Source: Lasiodiplodia sp. COLG20 (Eukaryota; Ascomycota; Dothideomycetes; Botryosphaeriales; Botryosphaeriaceae). Taken from it: a stretch of DNA of 64,000 nt. The notes under the pieces are model-generated. The model did not search any database. It saw nothing but the letters and a program-made list of their open reading frames with translations, and was not told the DNA's origin. Each line of letters opens with the position of its first letter. The stretch's first letter is position 1. Shown one piece after another: positions 1-8,985 of the stretch. The stretch spans positions 2,914,001 to 2,978,000 of the forward strand of contig VNWV01000004.1 in assembly GCA_009801085.1 (NCBI GenBank), in the 5' to 3' direction. The position numbers and the translations under genes are program-made.

Positions 1-2
1 CT

Positions 3-119
3 GCTACCGCTTTGAAGGACAAGGATGTGGAGGAGACGATTAAAGCTTCCGGGAGAAGTCCGCAAACTGTTCGCATTCGACATAATTGGGAGACAGGGCG
101 GATTGAGGCCATGGAGTGA
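3..119 (+). CDS. possible 3' end of a gene cut by the window edge
   Basis: The frame starting at base 3 is open from the window edge to a TGA at 117-119. It reads as an ordinary soluble protein tail rich in K, D, E and R, ending in the residues GRIEAME. There is no upstream sequence to confirm it, and no domain can be recognised in 38 residues. It could equally be chance. If real, it would be convergent with the HET gene that follows on the other strand. Confidence 0.25.
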   Translation, partial: ATALKDKDVEETIKASGRSPQTVRIRHNWETGRIEAME

Positions 120-334
120 CCCAGGAGGACTTGGCAAAGATACCATTCCTCGTTCACTGATTTCTTTCGACGTATTGATGAGATTATGGAAATGGGTTCT
201 CTCAAATGACGGGCGTTGAAGTAGGATTGATACCAGATCTGCTCGGCTTCATCTGATGTATAATTTTCTTTTTGTAATATATACCCGTCTTTTCTCTCTA
301 CAGAAATACCACGCGGAGGTCTAGCCTGATCCGC

Positions 335-2323
335 TCATACTAAACAAATCTGTTGCTCAAGTATATCATCACGCTCGACCATCTCCCCATGCATCATCCC
401 GTCAACGTAACAGTATCCTACCAAAAGAAATGTATCGCCATGAGGCCTTAGGATAAATGGCCAGTGTGCCCCATACAGGACGCTGACCACATCACCTTCT
501 CTCATCCGTTCAGGACCAAGACCAATATGACCATCCGCTGTGACAAAGAGCCGGCGACCGCGGCATGGTATACCAACAGCCCCCAGAAAGTTTTTGAATG
601 CCCATTTCTCCTCTTCCCTGTTCCTGACATCAGTGTCAGTTTCCTCAGAACCATCAGACGGCTCTTCCGCCAGTCCAAGGATACGAGGAGCGGCCTGTTG
701 GAAAGACTTCCAGTTTGCAGCATGCTGGCTCGTTTGGTTGGATTCCTCTTCGCTTGAATTGAGAGCCGGAACGGCTTTCTCCCGTGCGCCAGCGCACAGT
801 GTTCTGGCGATGTGCTCTTCACTTAGCGAATCATTATCCGTGTGTTCGCGGAGATATTTGCCCGCCTCCAGGATCCACATTGGAAGGCGTCTGCCCTGCT
901 CCACGCTGCCCTCTATCTTGCCTCTCGACACTGTCCACCATTCCTCACTGAAGTCAGATTTCTCCAGGTCAGTCTCATAGAAGGTTTTCGTCTGGACGCT
1001 ATCCTCGCCAGTAGACGACACGACGGAGCACACCTTCCCTTCTATGATCAACATGTGAGGATGATGATCGGGAATCTCGATACGACCTTCTTTGCTCCCA
1101 GAAGCGTGAAACCCAGACCACTCCTCAGCTTCGAACCAGAGATCATTGTATGTCAATGGCAAGGACCAATCAGGTACCCAAGATGGAGATGAGATTTGGG
1201 TTTTATCCGCATTGACGAGTGCAAGCAAGCAGAGAGGATTCCACGGGCAAGAATTCGGTTCTGCTGTTCCCGTCGGCGTGCTGCAGTGGTTACTGTGGCC
1301 CTTTTTCAGTATCCTCGCTGCGACAATGTAATACACTTGCGCTTCTGAAAGACTGTAGTCCACGACAGGCATGTCCTCGGTCCTGCAGATGCCTGCCAGG
1401 GCGAATATTTTATCTCTTCCATCCGTAGCTTCCAACGGCCGGCAGCGAGTGAGCAGCCGTTTCAATGCGTCACGAGGCAGACAGTCCGACAAATCCAGTT
1501 GAGATTTGAAATAGCTCAATTCCAAGCGGTGAAACAAGCGGACCTTTGCAACTCTCATCTGCCACGGATATTCCAGTGTGTGAAAATCTCGGAAGAGTTG
1601 ACGAAGGAACCCCATGCGGTCGAAGTGTGAAATAGCCGTGCACAGCTGCAACATGTCTTCGATGCAACTACCGCAAAGCACAACGGCATTTCTAGACAGA
1701 ACTGCCTCTTGCACGACCCAAGTGCGACTGAACCATGGCGCGGAGAGGATTGCAGCGAGAGCAGAAATCGTTCCGACGGTTTGTCTTTTAGTGAACTCAA
1801 CGGCTTGCACAGAGCTTTCCTCGCCAGAACTGATGTGATTGATCTCTCTCAAGTAGTCAAAGGCAGAGCGGAAATGATCCTCGTTCCCCGGACCTCGAGC
1901 AAAGCCGAGAAAAATGACCGTAGCCGATGCATTGGAGTAGATAGCACCCATTAAAGGCACCTGCTGCCCCCTCTCCTTGACATTGGATTGTTGTATGCAG
2001 AATTGGTCAATCCAGAATGGGAGATGTCGATGAGCCGCGTTCGGGTTGGAAAGGTAAGCCCGCACAGCCGCCAGCGGGCCTCCACGAATATCGAGCCAAT
2101 GGTCCCTAAACTTCGCAGGCTCGTCCAGCTCTTTTCCATTCGGCCATCGGTATGAAAGGGCGCAGTATGGAGGCGGGTCATTGATGTTCACGTGCTTGAT
2201 GCGGAATCCGAGCGGAGTCTTGCAAGGGACGTCGGGAGTGTCGAACTCAATCAGGCGGATCTCGCCTTCTTGTAACGGTTCATAGGCGATTTCCAGTGTC
2301 GATCTCTCCCACCACGGTTCCAT
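335..2323 (-). CDS. HET domain (heterokaryon incompatibility) protein, 662 aa
   Basis: Single open frame without an obvious intron, starting at ATG 2323. The N-terminal third has the HET-domain hallmarks in order: ALSYRW near residue 55, then WIDQFCIQQ followed by ERGQQVPLMGAIYSNA near residues 103-130. Further on is the family-typical segment TDGRDKIFALAGI followed by VDYS. HET domains act in fungal non-self recognition, where activation after fusion of unlike hyphae leads to growth arrest or cell death; they are structurally related to TIR domains. The C-terminal half, the presumed sensor part, matches nothing I recognise, and I see no WD or ankyrin repeats. Pezizomycotina genomes carry dozens of HET paralogues, so an actual role in vegetative incompatibility is inference. 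The neighbours give no operon-like hint. Confidence 0.93.
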   Translation of the reverse strand: MEPWWERSTLEIAYEPLQEGEIRLIEFDTPDVPCKTPLGFRIKHVNINDPPPYCALSYRWPNGKELDEPAKFRDHWLDIRGGPLAAVRAYLSNPNAAHRHLPFWIDQFCIQQSNVKERGQQVPLMGAIYSNASATVIFLGFARGPGNEDHFRSAFDYLREINHISSGEESSVQAVEFTKRQTVGTISALAAILSAPWFSRTWVVQEAVLSRNAVVLCGSCIEDMLQLCTAISHFDRMGFLRQLFRDFHTLEYPWQMRVAKVRLFHRLELSYFKSQLDLSDCLPRDALKRLLTRCRPLEATDGRDKIFALAGICRTEDMPVVDYSLSEAQVYYIVAARILKKGHSNHCSTPTGTAEPNSCPWNPLCLLALVNADKTQISSPSWVPDWSLPLTYNDLWFEAEEWSGFHASGSKEGRIEIPDHHPHMLIIEGKVCSVVSSTGEDSVQTKTFYETDLEKSDFSEEWWTVSRGKIEGSVEQGRRLPMWILEAGKYLREHTDNDSLSEEHIARTLCAGAREKAVPALNSSEEESNQTSQHAANWKSFQQAAPRILGLAEEPSDGSEETDTDVRNREEEKWAFKNFLGAVGIPCRGRRLFVTADGHIGLGPERMREGDVVSVLYGAHWPFILRPHGDTFLLVGYCYVDGMMHGEMVERDDILEQQICLV

Positions 2324-3004
2324 TTTGGATGCGGCACCGGGACGGGCGGATAGCTAAAATTAGCGGGGTGGGCGTGTTGTTTACAAGCGCGAAAAAGCGG
2401 GGCGCCTAGTGTTGACTAGCTTATGAACGATTTCGCCCCCATCTTCTCAAGAAACAGTCTCGCTACTGAATAGACATGTTAGCCAGATCATGCCTACATC
2501 CTCGTATATGACCTGATTCTTCACCAGATATACCATCTTTCGACCGAGCCCCATTGAACCTCTTAGTGAGAAAACACGTTGTAGAACTTGGTAAGCGTTT
2601 ATCCTTCTATTGACTGTTTCATTGAAGTATCTGGGAAGCAATGCATCGGAATTTCACGTGTGGCTTGCCTGAGATCACTCTCTCTTCGAAACAATCTGAG
2701 AGGACTCTCTAAACAGATTGTGTGCTATTACAGGGCGGCTACTTTACGAGAGTGCACGAATATCTAATCAATTAATCGGATCTCCGAAGGTGCACCAAAA
2801 GGACCGAAACCCCGCCATGTTTAAATCAAGCATATCCGAGGTTCATCCATACGAAATTTTCACCCCTCTTCGCTTTCCAAGACAGCCTAAAGGATTCACC
2901 CACGACCAAGCCTGTTATTCTTGATCGAACAAAGGTCTGCAGTATATATACAACACCAAATTTTTGCATCTTCAACCAAGCATAGGAGGTCTACCTCCTG
3001 TCTG
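2324..3004. other. intergenic: HET promoter side and upstream of the tRNA
   Basis: No convincing coding exon on either strand. A TATATATA stretch at 2943-2950 lies about 55 bp before the mature tRNA start and could help position RNA polymerase III; this is inference only. Confidence 0.5.
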
Positions 3005-3089
3005 CTCCGCTTGGTGTAGTTGGTTTATCACGTTTGACTGTAATATCCGTTGCCATCAAAAGGTCCCTAGTTCGATTCTGGGAGCGGAG
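3005..3089 (+). tRNA. tRNA-Tyr(GUA) with an 11-nt intron
   Basis: The cloverleaf folds without mismatch in the acceptor, anticodon and T stems. The acceptor CTCCGCT (3005-3011) pairs with AGCGGAG (3083-3089), and the anticodon stem TTTGA pairs with TCAAA. The T stem CCTAG/CTGGG (one U-G pair) encloses TTCGATT. The D stem GTG/CAC is short. The anticodon GTA is at 3040-3042. An 11-nt intron (3044-3054) sits one base 3' of the anticodon, the canonical position for eukaryotic tRNA introns, leaving a 74-nt mature tRNA. The first pair is C1-G72, the identity element of eukaryotic tRNA-Tyr. A box (TGGTGTAGTTGG) and B box (GTTCGATTC) promoters are internal. Eukaryotic tRNA-Tyr genes are usually intron-bearing, which agrees. 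Confidence 0.94.
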
Positions 3090-3097
3090 AGATTATC

Positions 3098-3102
3098 TTT
3101 TT
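3098..3102 (+). terminator. RNA polymerase III T-run terminator of tRNA-Tyr
   Basis: Five consecutive T residues begin 9 nt after the tRNA 3' end, the usual place and length for a pol III stop. Confidence 0.75.
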
Positions 3103-4202
3103 GCCCTTTGAGGCGATGGTGTTGAGTGTTGTTTTGTCTGCCGGCAGTTCACGATGCGAAGAGCCGAGCAGATGCGGCCGAGTGAGAGAAAACGAACACC
3201 AGGTACGGTGCGATCTTCTTTTGCCCCCTCGCCTCCGTAGACGAGAGGTTCCAGCTTAACTGCAGCAGAAAAACCTTTGCGCGGCAGGCCGATGTCCTGC
3301 AACGAACTCTCCACAGCTGTACTAGAACCATTGAACCTGCAACGCTGCTACGATCATTTCTTCGGTAGGGGAAAGGCAGCCGCCGATCTCAGTATCCCGA
3401 CCTTGAGGCGTCGAAGTAATTTGGCTGTTGAAGAATGCACATTCCAATCAGGACGAAAGCAAGCATTTTGCTACATGATGCGATGCCGGGACAAGTGCTT
3501 TCCTACTTCTCACGGTTACTTTGCTCGTGTGGACAACATTTCTCAAGTGAATAGGCTTGATCGCGCGGGCTATATATGATCATGCATCAGCACAATACGG
3601 CCGCCCCGCACCCCCCATCCATATGACATCACCTATTATTTGGCGAGAAAGAATGGTATTGATTACTTGCGGCATTTCTCCTACGCATTTCTGTTTTCCG
3701 ACAGCGCTGAAGAGAGCAGGCGACCATAACGAAAGGGTCAGCTTGCAATGTTATGTATGGCAGTCCACTGCTGTACAGCGGGTGTGGTCTCCTACCCAGA
3801 ATACCAGTGTATGGAAAGGGAGTTCTTGTAAGCGTATCCCGGACCCTATACCACTCGCATTTGTGGCGCTGAGAAAGGTTGGTTATTTAAGCCACACACC
3901 GATGCGCATTACCCGTCCACGCCGCGAGTTAGGGCCTACAGGCGGAACACGTCTTCTTCAACAAGCCAAATGAACCCGAGGATTGACGCACGCGTATAAA
4001 GCTTACAAGGATTTGTTGAAGCAGAGTGACGACGCATCCGGAGTGGCTGGTACAAGAATCGTACTTGTCAAGTTGGAAATGTCGTGTGTGCTTTTTTTGT
4101 TCCTTGCCCAAAATTATTGTTCCTCGCATCTCTCTCTATCTACCAAGTACATTTTGCAGTGGACAGAGATCACGCATTTCCCTCAATTTCCACCGGTGGG
4201 CG
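3103..4202. other. intergenic, no gene seen
   Basis: Only short, unrelated open frames on both strands, none with recognisable splice partners or motifs. No repeat or RNA gene noticed. Confidence 0.5.
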
Positions 4203-5069
4203 CTAATTTGGCATTTCCACTGGTGAATGCCGATCCGGCATCTCCGACGGCATGGTACCAGATGTCAGCTCGTGCTTGGCTTCGTTGGTGTGTTGTGCCT
4301 GGGGTGCCTGCGCAAGTATCCACCTCCTTTGAAGATGAAAAATCAGCACACCGATGATGGCCGCAACAGCTGCGACACTGCCAATCACTCCCCCAATAAT
4401 GGCGCCCGTCTGAGATTTATGACTACCAGGAGGGTAGAAGGAGTAGAAGGAGTAGAAGGAGTAGAAGGAGTAGAAGGAGTAGAAGGAGCGGACTGAGTAG
4501 AAGGAGCGTAACGAGTAGAAGGAGTGGAAGGAGTGGAAGGAGTAGAGGGAGTGGGAGAAGCCCAGGAAGATGGAGGTTGATCTGGTGGGATGTACTCGTC
4601 GATGCTGTAGGACACCCAGGACTCGCCGACATAGAGGGTGAGTATAGGGTCCCTTTTACCAATGTTCGTTAGCTTTGTGTATATTGTAGATGGGTGCAGT
4701 GCCACTTACTACTGTAGCTCGTATCCATGTTCACGACTTGAATGCTCGAGTAGTTGCTCGCCACCCTTTCCCCAAACCTGGTGCAGGTGTAAAAGATTGA
4801 TAGATAGAATGCTCAATTGTAACACGAGTCCTAAGACGAGTCTCTGTCCTCTGTAGCTATGGAATCTAAGCTGCTATATATACGTATTCTGTACGCTTAT
4901 GTCTGGACTAGTGAGTTTCGTACTCTCTGACATCTGACATGTGATATTGTGTCTTCTTGGTTCTCAATGTGTGGCAGTAAGGCGAAAGGAGTTAGTTTCT
5001 GACAGCAAGCACAATCAGGATACCCGTTTGGACCATTGAAATTATCCTGGGAAGCCCTACACTCTGCAT
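4203..5069 (-). pseudogene. Cys-rich / Ser-Thr-Pro-rich single-pass membrane protein, broken or unresolved
   Basis: Exon-like pieces lie in order on the minus strand. (1) About 5069-4975, after a CTATACTAAG acceptor, has a Cys cluster CACCQK and the motif NGYPDC. (2) About 4777-4712 reads VASNYSSIQVVNMDTSYS and ends at a perfect GTAAGT donor. (3) Next comes a long stretch of TPS tripeptides made by a 9-bp repeat. (4) Last is a hydrophobic segment, GAIIGGVIGSVAAVAAIIG, followed by basic residues and a cytoplasmic tail ending at 4203. This order (extracellular Cys-rich part, S/T/P stalk, TM helix, tail) fits a cell-surface protein. However, piece 2 does not enter the TPS frame, and the TPS frame and the TM frame differ with no plausible intron between them. 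Either an indel has broken the gene or a splice site is missed. Pieces 2-4 could in principle belong to separate models. Confidence 0.4.
4432..4555. repeat. 9-bp minisatellite (about 14 imperfect units)
   Basis: Unit GTAGAAGGA on the plus strand, with some units carrying GTGGAAGGA, GCGGACTGA or GCGTAACGA. On the minus strand it reads as Thr-Pro-Ser. Unit length is three codons, so copy-number changes would keep frame. All three minus-strand frames stay open through it. Confidence 0.9.
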
Positions 5070-6248
5070 CTTAGTATAGCGAGATGTCCGTGGCGATGAA
5101 TGTTATGTGTTCTGCTCGTCATGCCAGTTGAATGGTTTGACGGGGCACGGTCTGAATAAGTTAGAGTCAGAATTCCACGTGAAGAAAAGCCGGACTGCAC
5201 TCAATATTACCACCTTGCAGCAATGTAGGATATTTAGTGGATGAAGTGGGGACGGTGTTAGGAACCGGTTCACTAAGCCCTTGTAGAACTCAACCGGAAC
5301 GACATAGCATATTCTGGTTGCCTAAGCTAGTAATGGGTAGATGCGCAGAGATTGGCTGCCTCAACAACACTACATACTGTTGGTCTACCACTACCAAGCG
5401 CCCGGCATCTATTGAATAAGGTTTGCATCATTGATTCGAGACTTTTTATGCTTGCTAAGCACGCCTCGATACGCACTTGAGATTTGGTAAGCGCCCATGC
5501 ATTGAGTCCTACGACGTGGCAGGTCCTGCTCTGGAAAATTTGACCTGAGCGGAGCGCACACGAAGCAGGTATTTTCCCACAAGGTCTCGGTAACCAGTTG
5601 GGGACTCCGTCACCGCCACGAAATCACAAGCCAAGTACTTGCCGAGGAACACATAAAGACTGAATGCAATTCCCTACTAACTAGAGATTATTACCCTTGT
5701 ATCGAATACCTCCTCTTGTGCGGTGAACAAATGGTCGATGGTAAATCACGCTTGATTAACTACAGCACAATCAACGAAGTCATCTGCCATATCGATGCGG
5801 ATAAGCTACTACGGCAATTGGGTACCGCAAGTCAATGCGCACGCATCAGATTCCCGGAGCGGGGCGTGTTAGCGTGTCGGTATGATGTAAGTGAGGCCAG
5901 CCATGGAGCAGCTCAGTCTACTTCCATTGCATCGAGTTATAATCTATCGAAAGCTATGGTGATACATCCCCTTCGTTCTCCTTATCGTCTCATTTCTACA
6001 TTGGTCTCCCACTTTCTCTCTTCCATGTGATGGTTCGATTGTGAAACAATTGTGGAAGTGGGTGATTGCTTTAATTACTGATGAACAATCAAGTAGAATC
6101 CACGGTGTTTGGCTCTCTTCCTGTTTGTCGTTTTTGTTTGCCAGTTGCGGGCTGCCGGTGAGTCTCCTGACAGCGTATATATCCTCTACTGCCCGGCGGA
6201 TCAACCCCATCTACACCCTTTACGCATTCAAGGCGCACCACCGGCATC
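5070..6248. other. intergenic, possible further exons of the 4.2-5.1 kb gene
   Basis: The minus strand around 5290-5090 shows short exon-like stretches, one with PCPVKPFNWHDEQN after a CTAACTTATTCAG acceptor, but no consistent start or chain could be built. The rest (5300-6170) holds nothing recognisable. A TATATATCC at about 6174 is a TATA-like element about 75 bp ahead of the next gene. Confidence 0.4.
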
Positions 6249-6833
6249 ATGGTAAGCTTTTTCTTCTCAGCACCGCGCCGCTTGGCAACACGCTAATGAT
6301 GTCGTCAGGCAACGGATTGGCTGGCGTTAGAATCGATCCAGGACCCGCCGCGGGATGAAGAGTCCCATATGGTTCTGCAGACGATCGATAGCTACATTCA
6401 GGGGGCGGGTGACGACATAAGAGAGGCGCGGCTCCGCTGGCGCACCGTTTCGCAGTTCGTGAGGGATTCCGGTTTCTACATCATCAGGGATCAGCGCGAT
6501 CGACGTCCTCGAGCCGATGGGGCTGAGGCCGATGAGACTCAAACCGATGTGTTGAAGGTCCCATATCGCGACCGCACCGGCCCGCTCACACCCTCCGACT
6601 TCAACGATGTTTGGAGCTATGAAAATGTCCACATTTACTTCAACCTCTATCACACCATCGCCACCAAGGTTTCCGATGAGTATGAGCACGACGAAGACGA
6701 AAATAGGGGAGGGATGAGAGGAGTCCGCACGGACTGTTTCGGCGGCCTTGAAGTCGACGACGGCCCTGGTGATAGCGTGCAGAGTCAAATCGATAGATTG
6801 AGAGACTTGCTGAACGAGCAGTCTGGAAAGTAG
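6249..6833 (+). CDS. hypothetical protein, about 175 aa, start codon isolated in its own exon
   Basis: Two-exon model: ATG at 6249-6251, a donor GTAAGC immediately after the G of ATG, acceptor GTCAG at 6308, then one open exon 6309-6833. Exon 2 is in frame with the ATG and begins ATDWLALESIQDPP. Without this intron the ATG reads only 14 codons to a stop. The protein is acidic, with runs such as DEYEHDEDE, and has a conserved-looking hydrophobic core around FYIIRDQRD and VHIYFNLYH. It ends in a short amphipathic helix, QIDRLRDLL. No domain is recognised. The 57-nt intron and the TATA-like element upstream support it. An alternative start upstream of the intron in another frame cannot be excluded. 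Confidence 0.55.
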
Positions 6834-7156
6834 CCGGCAGATGCGTGCTACTCAGCGATGCAGCTCGTCATGTTGCAACTGACCGTTAAGACCTTGCAGA
6901 AAGAGAACGGGGTTTGAGCAAATGAGGAAGACAAGACCATCATGGACAAATATTTTCTTTAAGAGTATGAAAAGAGCTCATGAAAAACTGGAGGTTGTGA
7001 CAGACGGTTTCTTAAGTTTCACGGATTTCGAACTTGACACAGGAGGGAGTGCTGCAGTACATAGCAGAAATACTGAAATCAAGACCAATCGTGTTAGCCT
7101 CGTAAGACGTATGAAAAAGGCCGGGCGTTGAAGTGTAGCCAGTGGCCTGAATTCCC
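6834..7156. other. convergent 3' regions, no gene supported
   Basis: One 69-codon plus-strand frame (6922-7131) exists, but it has no features and overlaps the likely 3' UTRs of both neighbours. Confidence 0.4.
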
Positions 7157-8512
7157 TCAAATCAGCACACACGTCAGCCCCGCCCTCACAAGCAAGTCCA
7201 GCCAGGTGAATTCGACCCCGCGGTCCCGCAACGGCCAGCACGCATCACGCACGAAGCGCGCGGCGAGAAGGAAGTGATTCACGCGCGTCAGCTTGTGCAG
7301 GCGGGCGAAGGCGTCGGAGATGACGACGCGGTCGGCACCGCGGCTCACTTCGGGCCCGACGGCCAGCAGCATGATGCCGCGGGTATACACGCCGCTGGAT
7401 GCATCAACAGAGGAGGCAGTGGCGTCATCGGCGGCAATGATATGCAGGGCTCGGGCGACGAGTGTGTCGAGTGGCGGCGGCTCATCATCGTCATCGTCAA
7501 CGACAGGAACATGGCGACGGGCCTGGTGCAGCATTATCTGGCCGAGGACGCGGTAGGCATCGGCAATGCGGCCGTGGTGTTGGTCGGGCTTCCGGGCGGG
7601 CTGCCAGTCGCGCAGGGAATGGTGTAGGGCGTGCTCGAGGCCTGGGTCGCGGCGGCGCAGGTCGACGACGGAGCGGAGGTAGCGGCCGACGCGGGCGACG
7701 ACGAGGCACAGGTCGGTGGCTATTCCGGTAATGGGATGCACGTAGGTGGCGGAGGAGGCGAGGTAGCTGGCGAGGGTGTCGCTCAGCGGGAGCGGGTGGG
7801 CGGCGGGCACGGCGTACGAGTGGATCATGTCGATGTAGACGTAGAAGCCGACCATGAAGTTCGTCAGCATGCTCGCTTCTTCTTCCCGGACTCGGAGAAG
7901 GAGGTGGAGCACGGAGCTCGCGCCACGCAGGTGCAAAAGGCTGCTGCTGTCCTGGCTGGATGGGTCCAGCCACACGGACAAGATGGACAGACTGAGGGCG
8001 GCGAGCAGGGTGCGATGCGGGTCGTCATGGATGGCCAGTTCGGTGCGCAGGGCAGCCAGAGCGTGAGAAGTTTCGCGGAGTGAGGAAGGGAGTGCTTCGG
8101 CGGAGAAGAAGCCCCGATGGGCAATGGCAACGCCGCGGATACAGTGGAGCAGAGCAGGAGAGCGATCCAACAGCGGCAGCACTGCATTCAGCAGCAGCTC
8201 TGGCTTGTGCAGCTCGAGCGGCATGGATCCGCACAGAGCCGTCGTCCAATACTGCACCAGCCCGCCGTCAGACGAGTCCTGCGTCAGCACTATCGTCTGC
8301 CATCTGGGCACCACCACGGGGCCGCTGCACTTCTCGCCGCGGACTGTGCAGCGCTGGCACCATGGCTGCTGCTCGTCACATTTGACCCTTCGCCGCTTGC
8401 ACTGCGCACACCCCGTGCGCGTCCGAATCTGGCGGGCGCTGGGCTTCGGAATCGCAACGGCTGGCGTTTCCGGTTGCCGTGTTTCCTTGAACCGGACGAT
8501 GTATGATCGCAT
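7157..8512 (-). CDS. Zn2Cys6 transcription factor, 451 aa
   Basis: Single exon starting at ATG 8512. A complete Zn2Cys6 binuclear cluster lies at the N-terminus: C35, C38, C45, C52, C55 and C62 with spacing CX2CX6CX6CX2CX6C, and basic residues KRRRVK between the second and third cysteines. No coiled coil follows the cluster. The remaining 380 residues are mainly helical and Leu/Ala/His rich, resembling the Fungal_trans_2 type of regulatory domain (for example the part around LLHLRGASSVLHLL). The gene diverges from the cytochrome P450 gene at 8986 across a 473-bp shared promoter. That is the usual arrangement of a pathway-specific regulator with its target, which is inference. The coding sequence is markedly GC-rich with long antisense open frames; those are shadows. 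Confidence 0.93.
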   Translation of the reverse strand: MRSYIVRFKETRQPETPAVAIPKPSARQIRTRTGCAQCKRRRVKCDEQQPWCQRCTVRGEKCSGPVVVPRWQTIVLTQDSSDGGLVQYWTTALCGSMPLELHKPELLLNAVLPLLDRSPALLHCIRGVAIAHRGFFSAEALPSSLRETSHALAALRTELAIHDDPHRTLLAALSLSILSVWLDPSSQDSSSLLHLRGASSVLHLLLRVREEEASMLTNFMVGFYVYIDMIHSYAVPAAHPLPLSDTLASYLASSATYVHPITGIATDLCLVVARVGRYLRSVVDLRRRDPGLEHALHHSLRDWQPARKPDQHHGRIADAYRVLGQIMLHQARRHVPVVDDDDDEPPPLDTLVARALHIIAADDATASSVDASSGVYTRGIMLLAVGPEVSRGADRVVISDAFARLHKLTRVNHFLLAARFVRDACWPLRDRGVEFTWLDLLVRAGLTCVLI

Positions 8513-8985
8513 CTCAAGTAACAGGAGAGGAGGTGACGTCGAAGCTTACGGCGAGCCGCTAAGCCTTGTTTTGTTCAGGAGCCCGTGCCAGCATCCCCCC
8601 GCCTTCGCCTCTCGCCTCAAATAGGAAACTTTGGGTCCAAGCTTTCGAAGCAGCCGTCTAGCTTCGCATATTGGCCTAAACAGGAAACTTTGGGTCCGAG
8701 CACGTTTCACTAGCGCCGCCTTACTCGGATGCATCAATTCACTTTTCCTTCCGCTCCATCAGCCGTCGGTATCCAAACACCGGCTTCGGTGCTGCCCTTC
8801 CCGTGCAAAGTAGGCCATCGGATTGCAGAGACTCCATTGCCGAGCGGAACCTTGGCCGTGAGGTTCCCGAGTGTTTCGGTGAGACACGAAATGCTTTAAA
8901 AGTTGCTTGTCGGGGTTAGCTTTCTCAGTAAACTTCCGCCGCCACTCTCATTGTAGAAGACGCACTTGCCCCAAACACTTCAACC
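8513..8985. promoter_or_regulatory. divergent promoter between the Zn2Cys6 regulator and the P450
   Basis: It contains the duplicated 16-mer listed separately and the partially symmetric element CCGAGTGTTTCGG near 8867, whose CCG/CGG ends are the kind of triplets Zn2Cys6 proteins contact. A TATA-like CTTTAAAAG lies about 90 bp ahead of the P450 start. Control of both genes from here is inferred from the layout only. Confidence 0.5.
8623..8697. repeat. direct repeat of a 16-mer, candidate regulator binding site
   Basis: AGGAAACTTTGGGTCC occurs at 8623-8638 and again at 8682-8697, 59 bp apart, about six DNA turns. The similarity extends to about 22 of 25 bases (CAAATAGG... versus TAAACAGG...). 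Both copies sit in the shared promoter and outside coding sequence. Confidence 0.8.

Noticed and set aside
4432..4555. Regularly spaced repeat reminiscent of an array
   Set aside because: The 9-bp units are directly adjacent with no spacers, in a eukaryotic genome. It is a minisatellite.
7497..8385. Several plus- and minus-strand frames of 100-166 codons inside the Zn2Cys6 gene
   Set aside because: Shadows of the real 451-codon frame, which has a complete zinc cluster.
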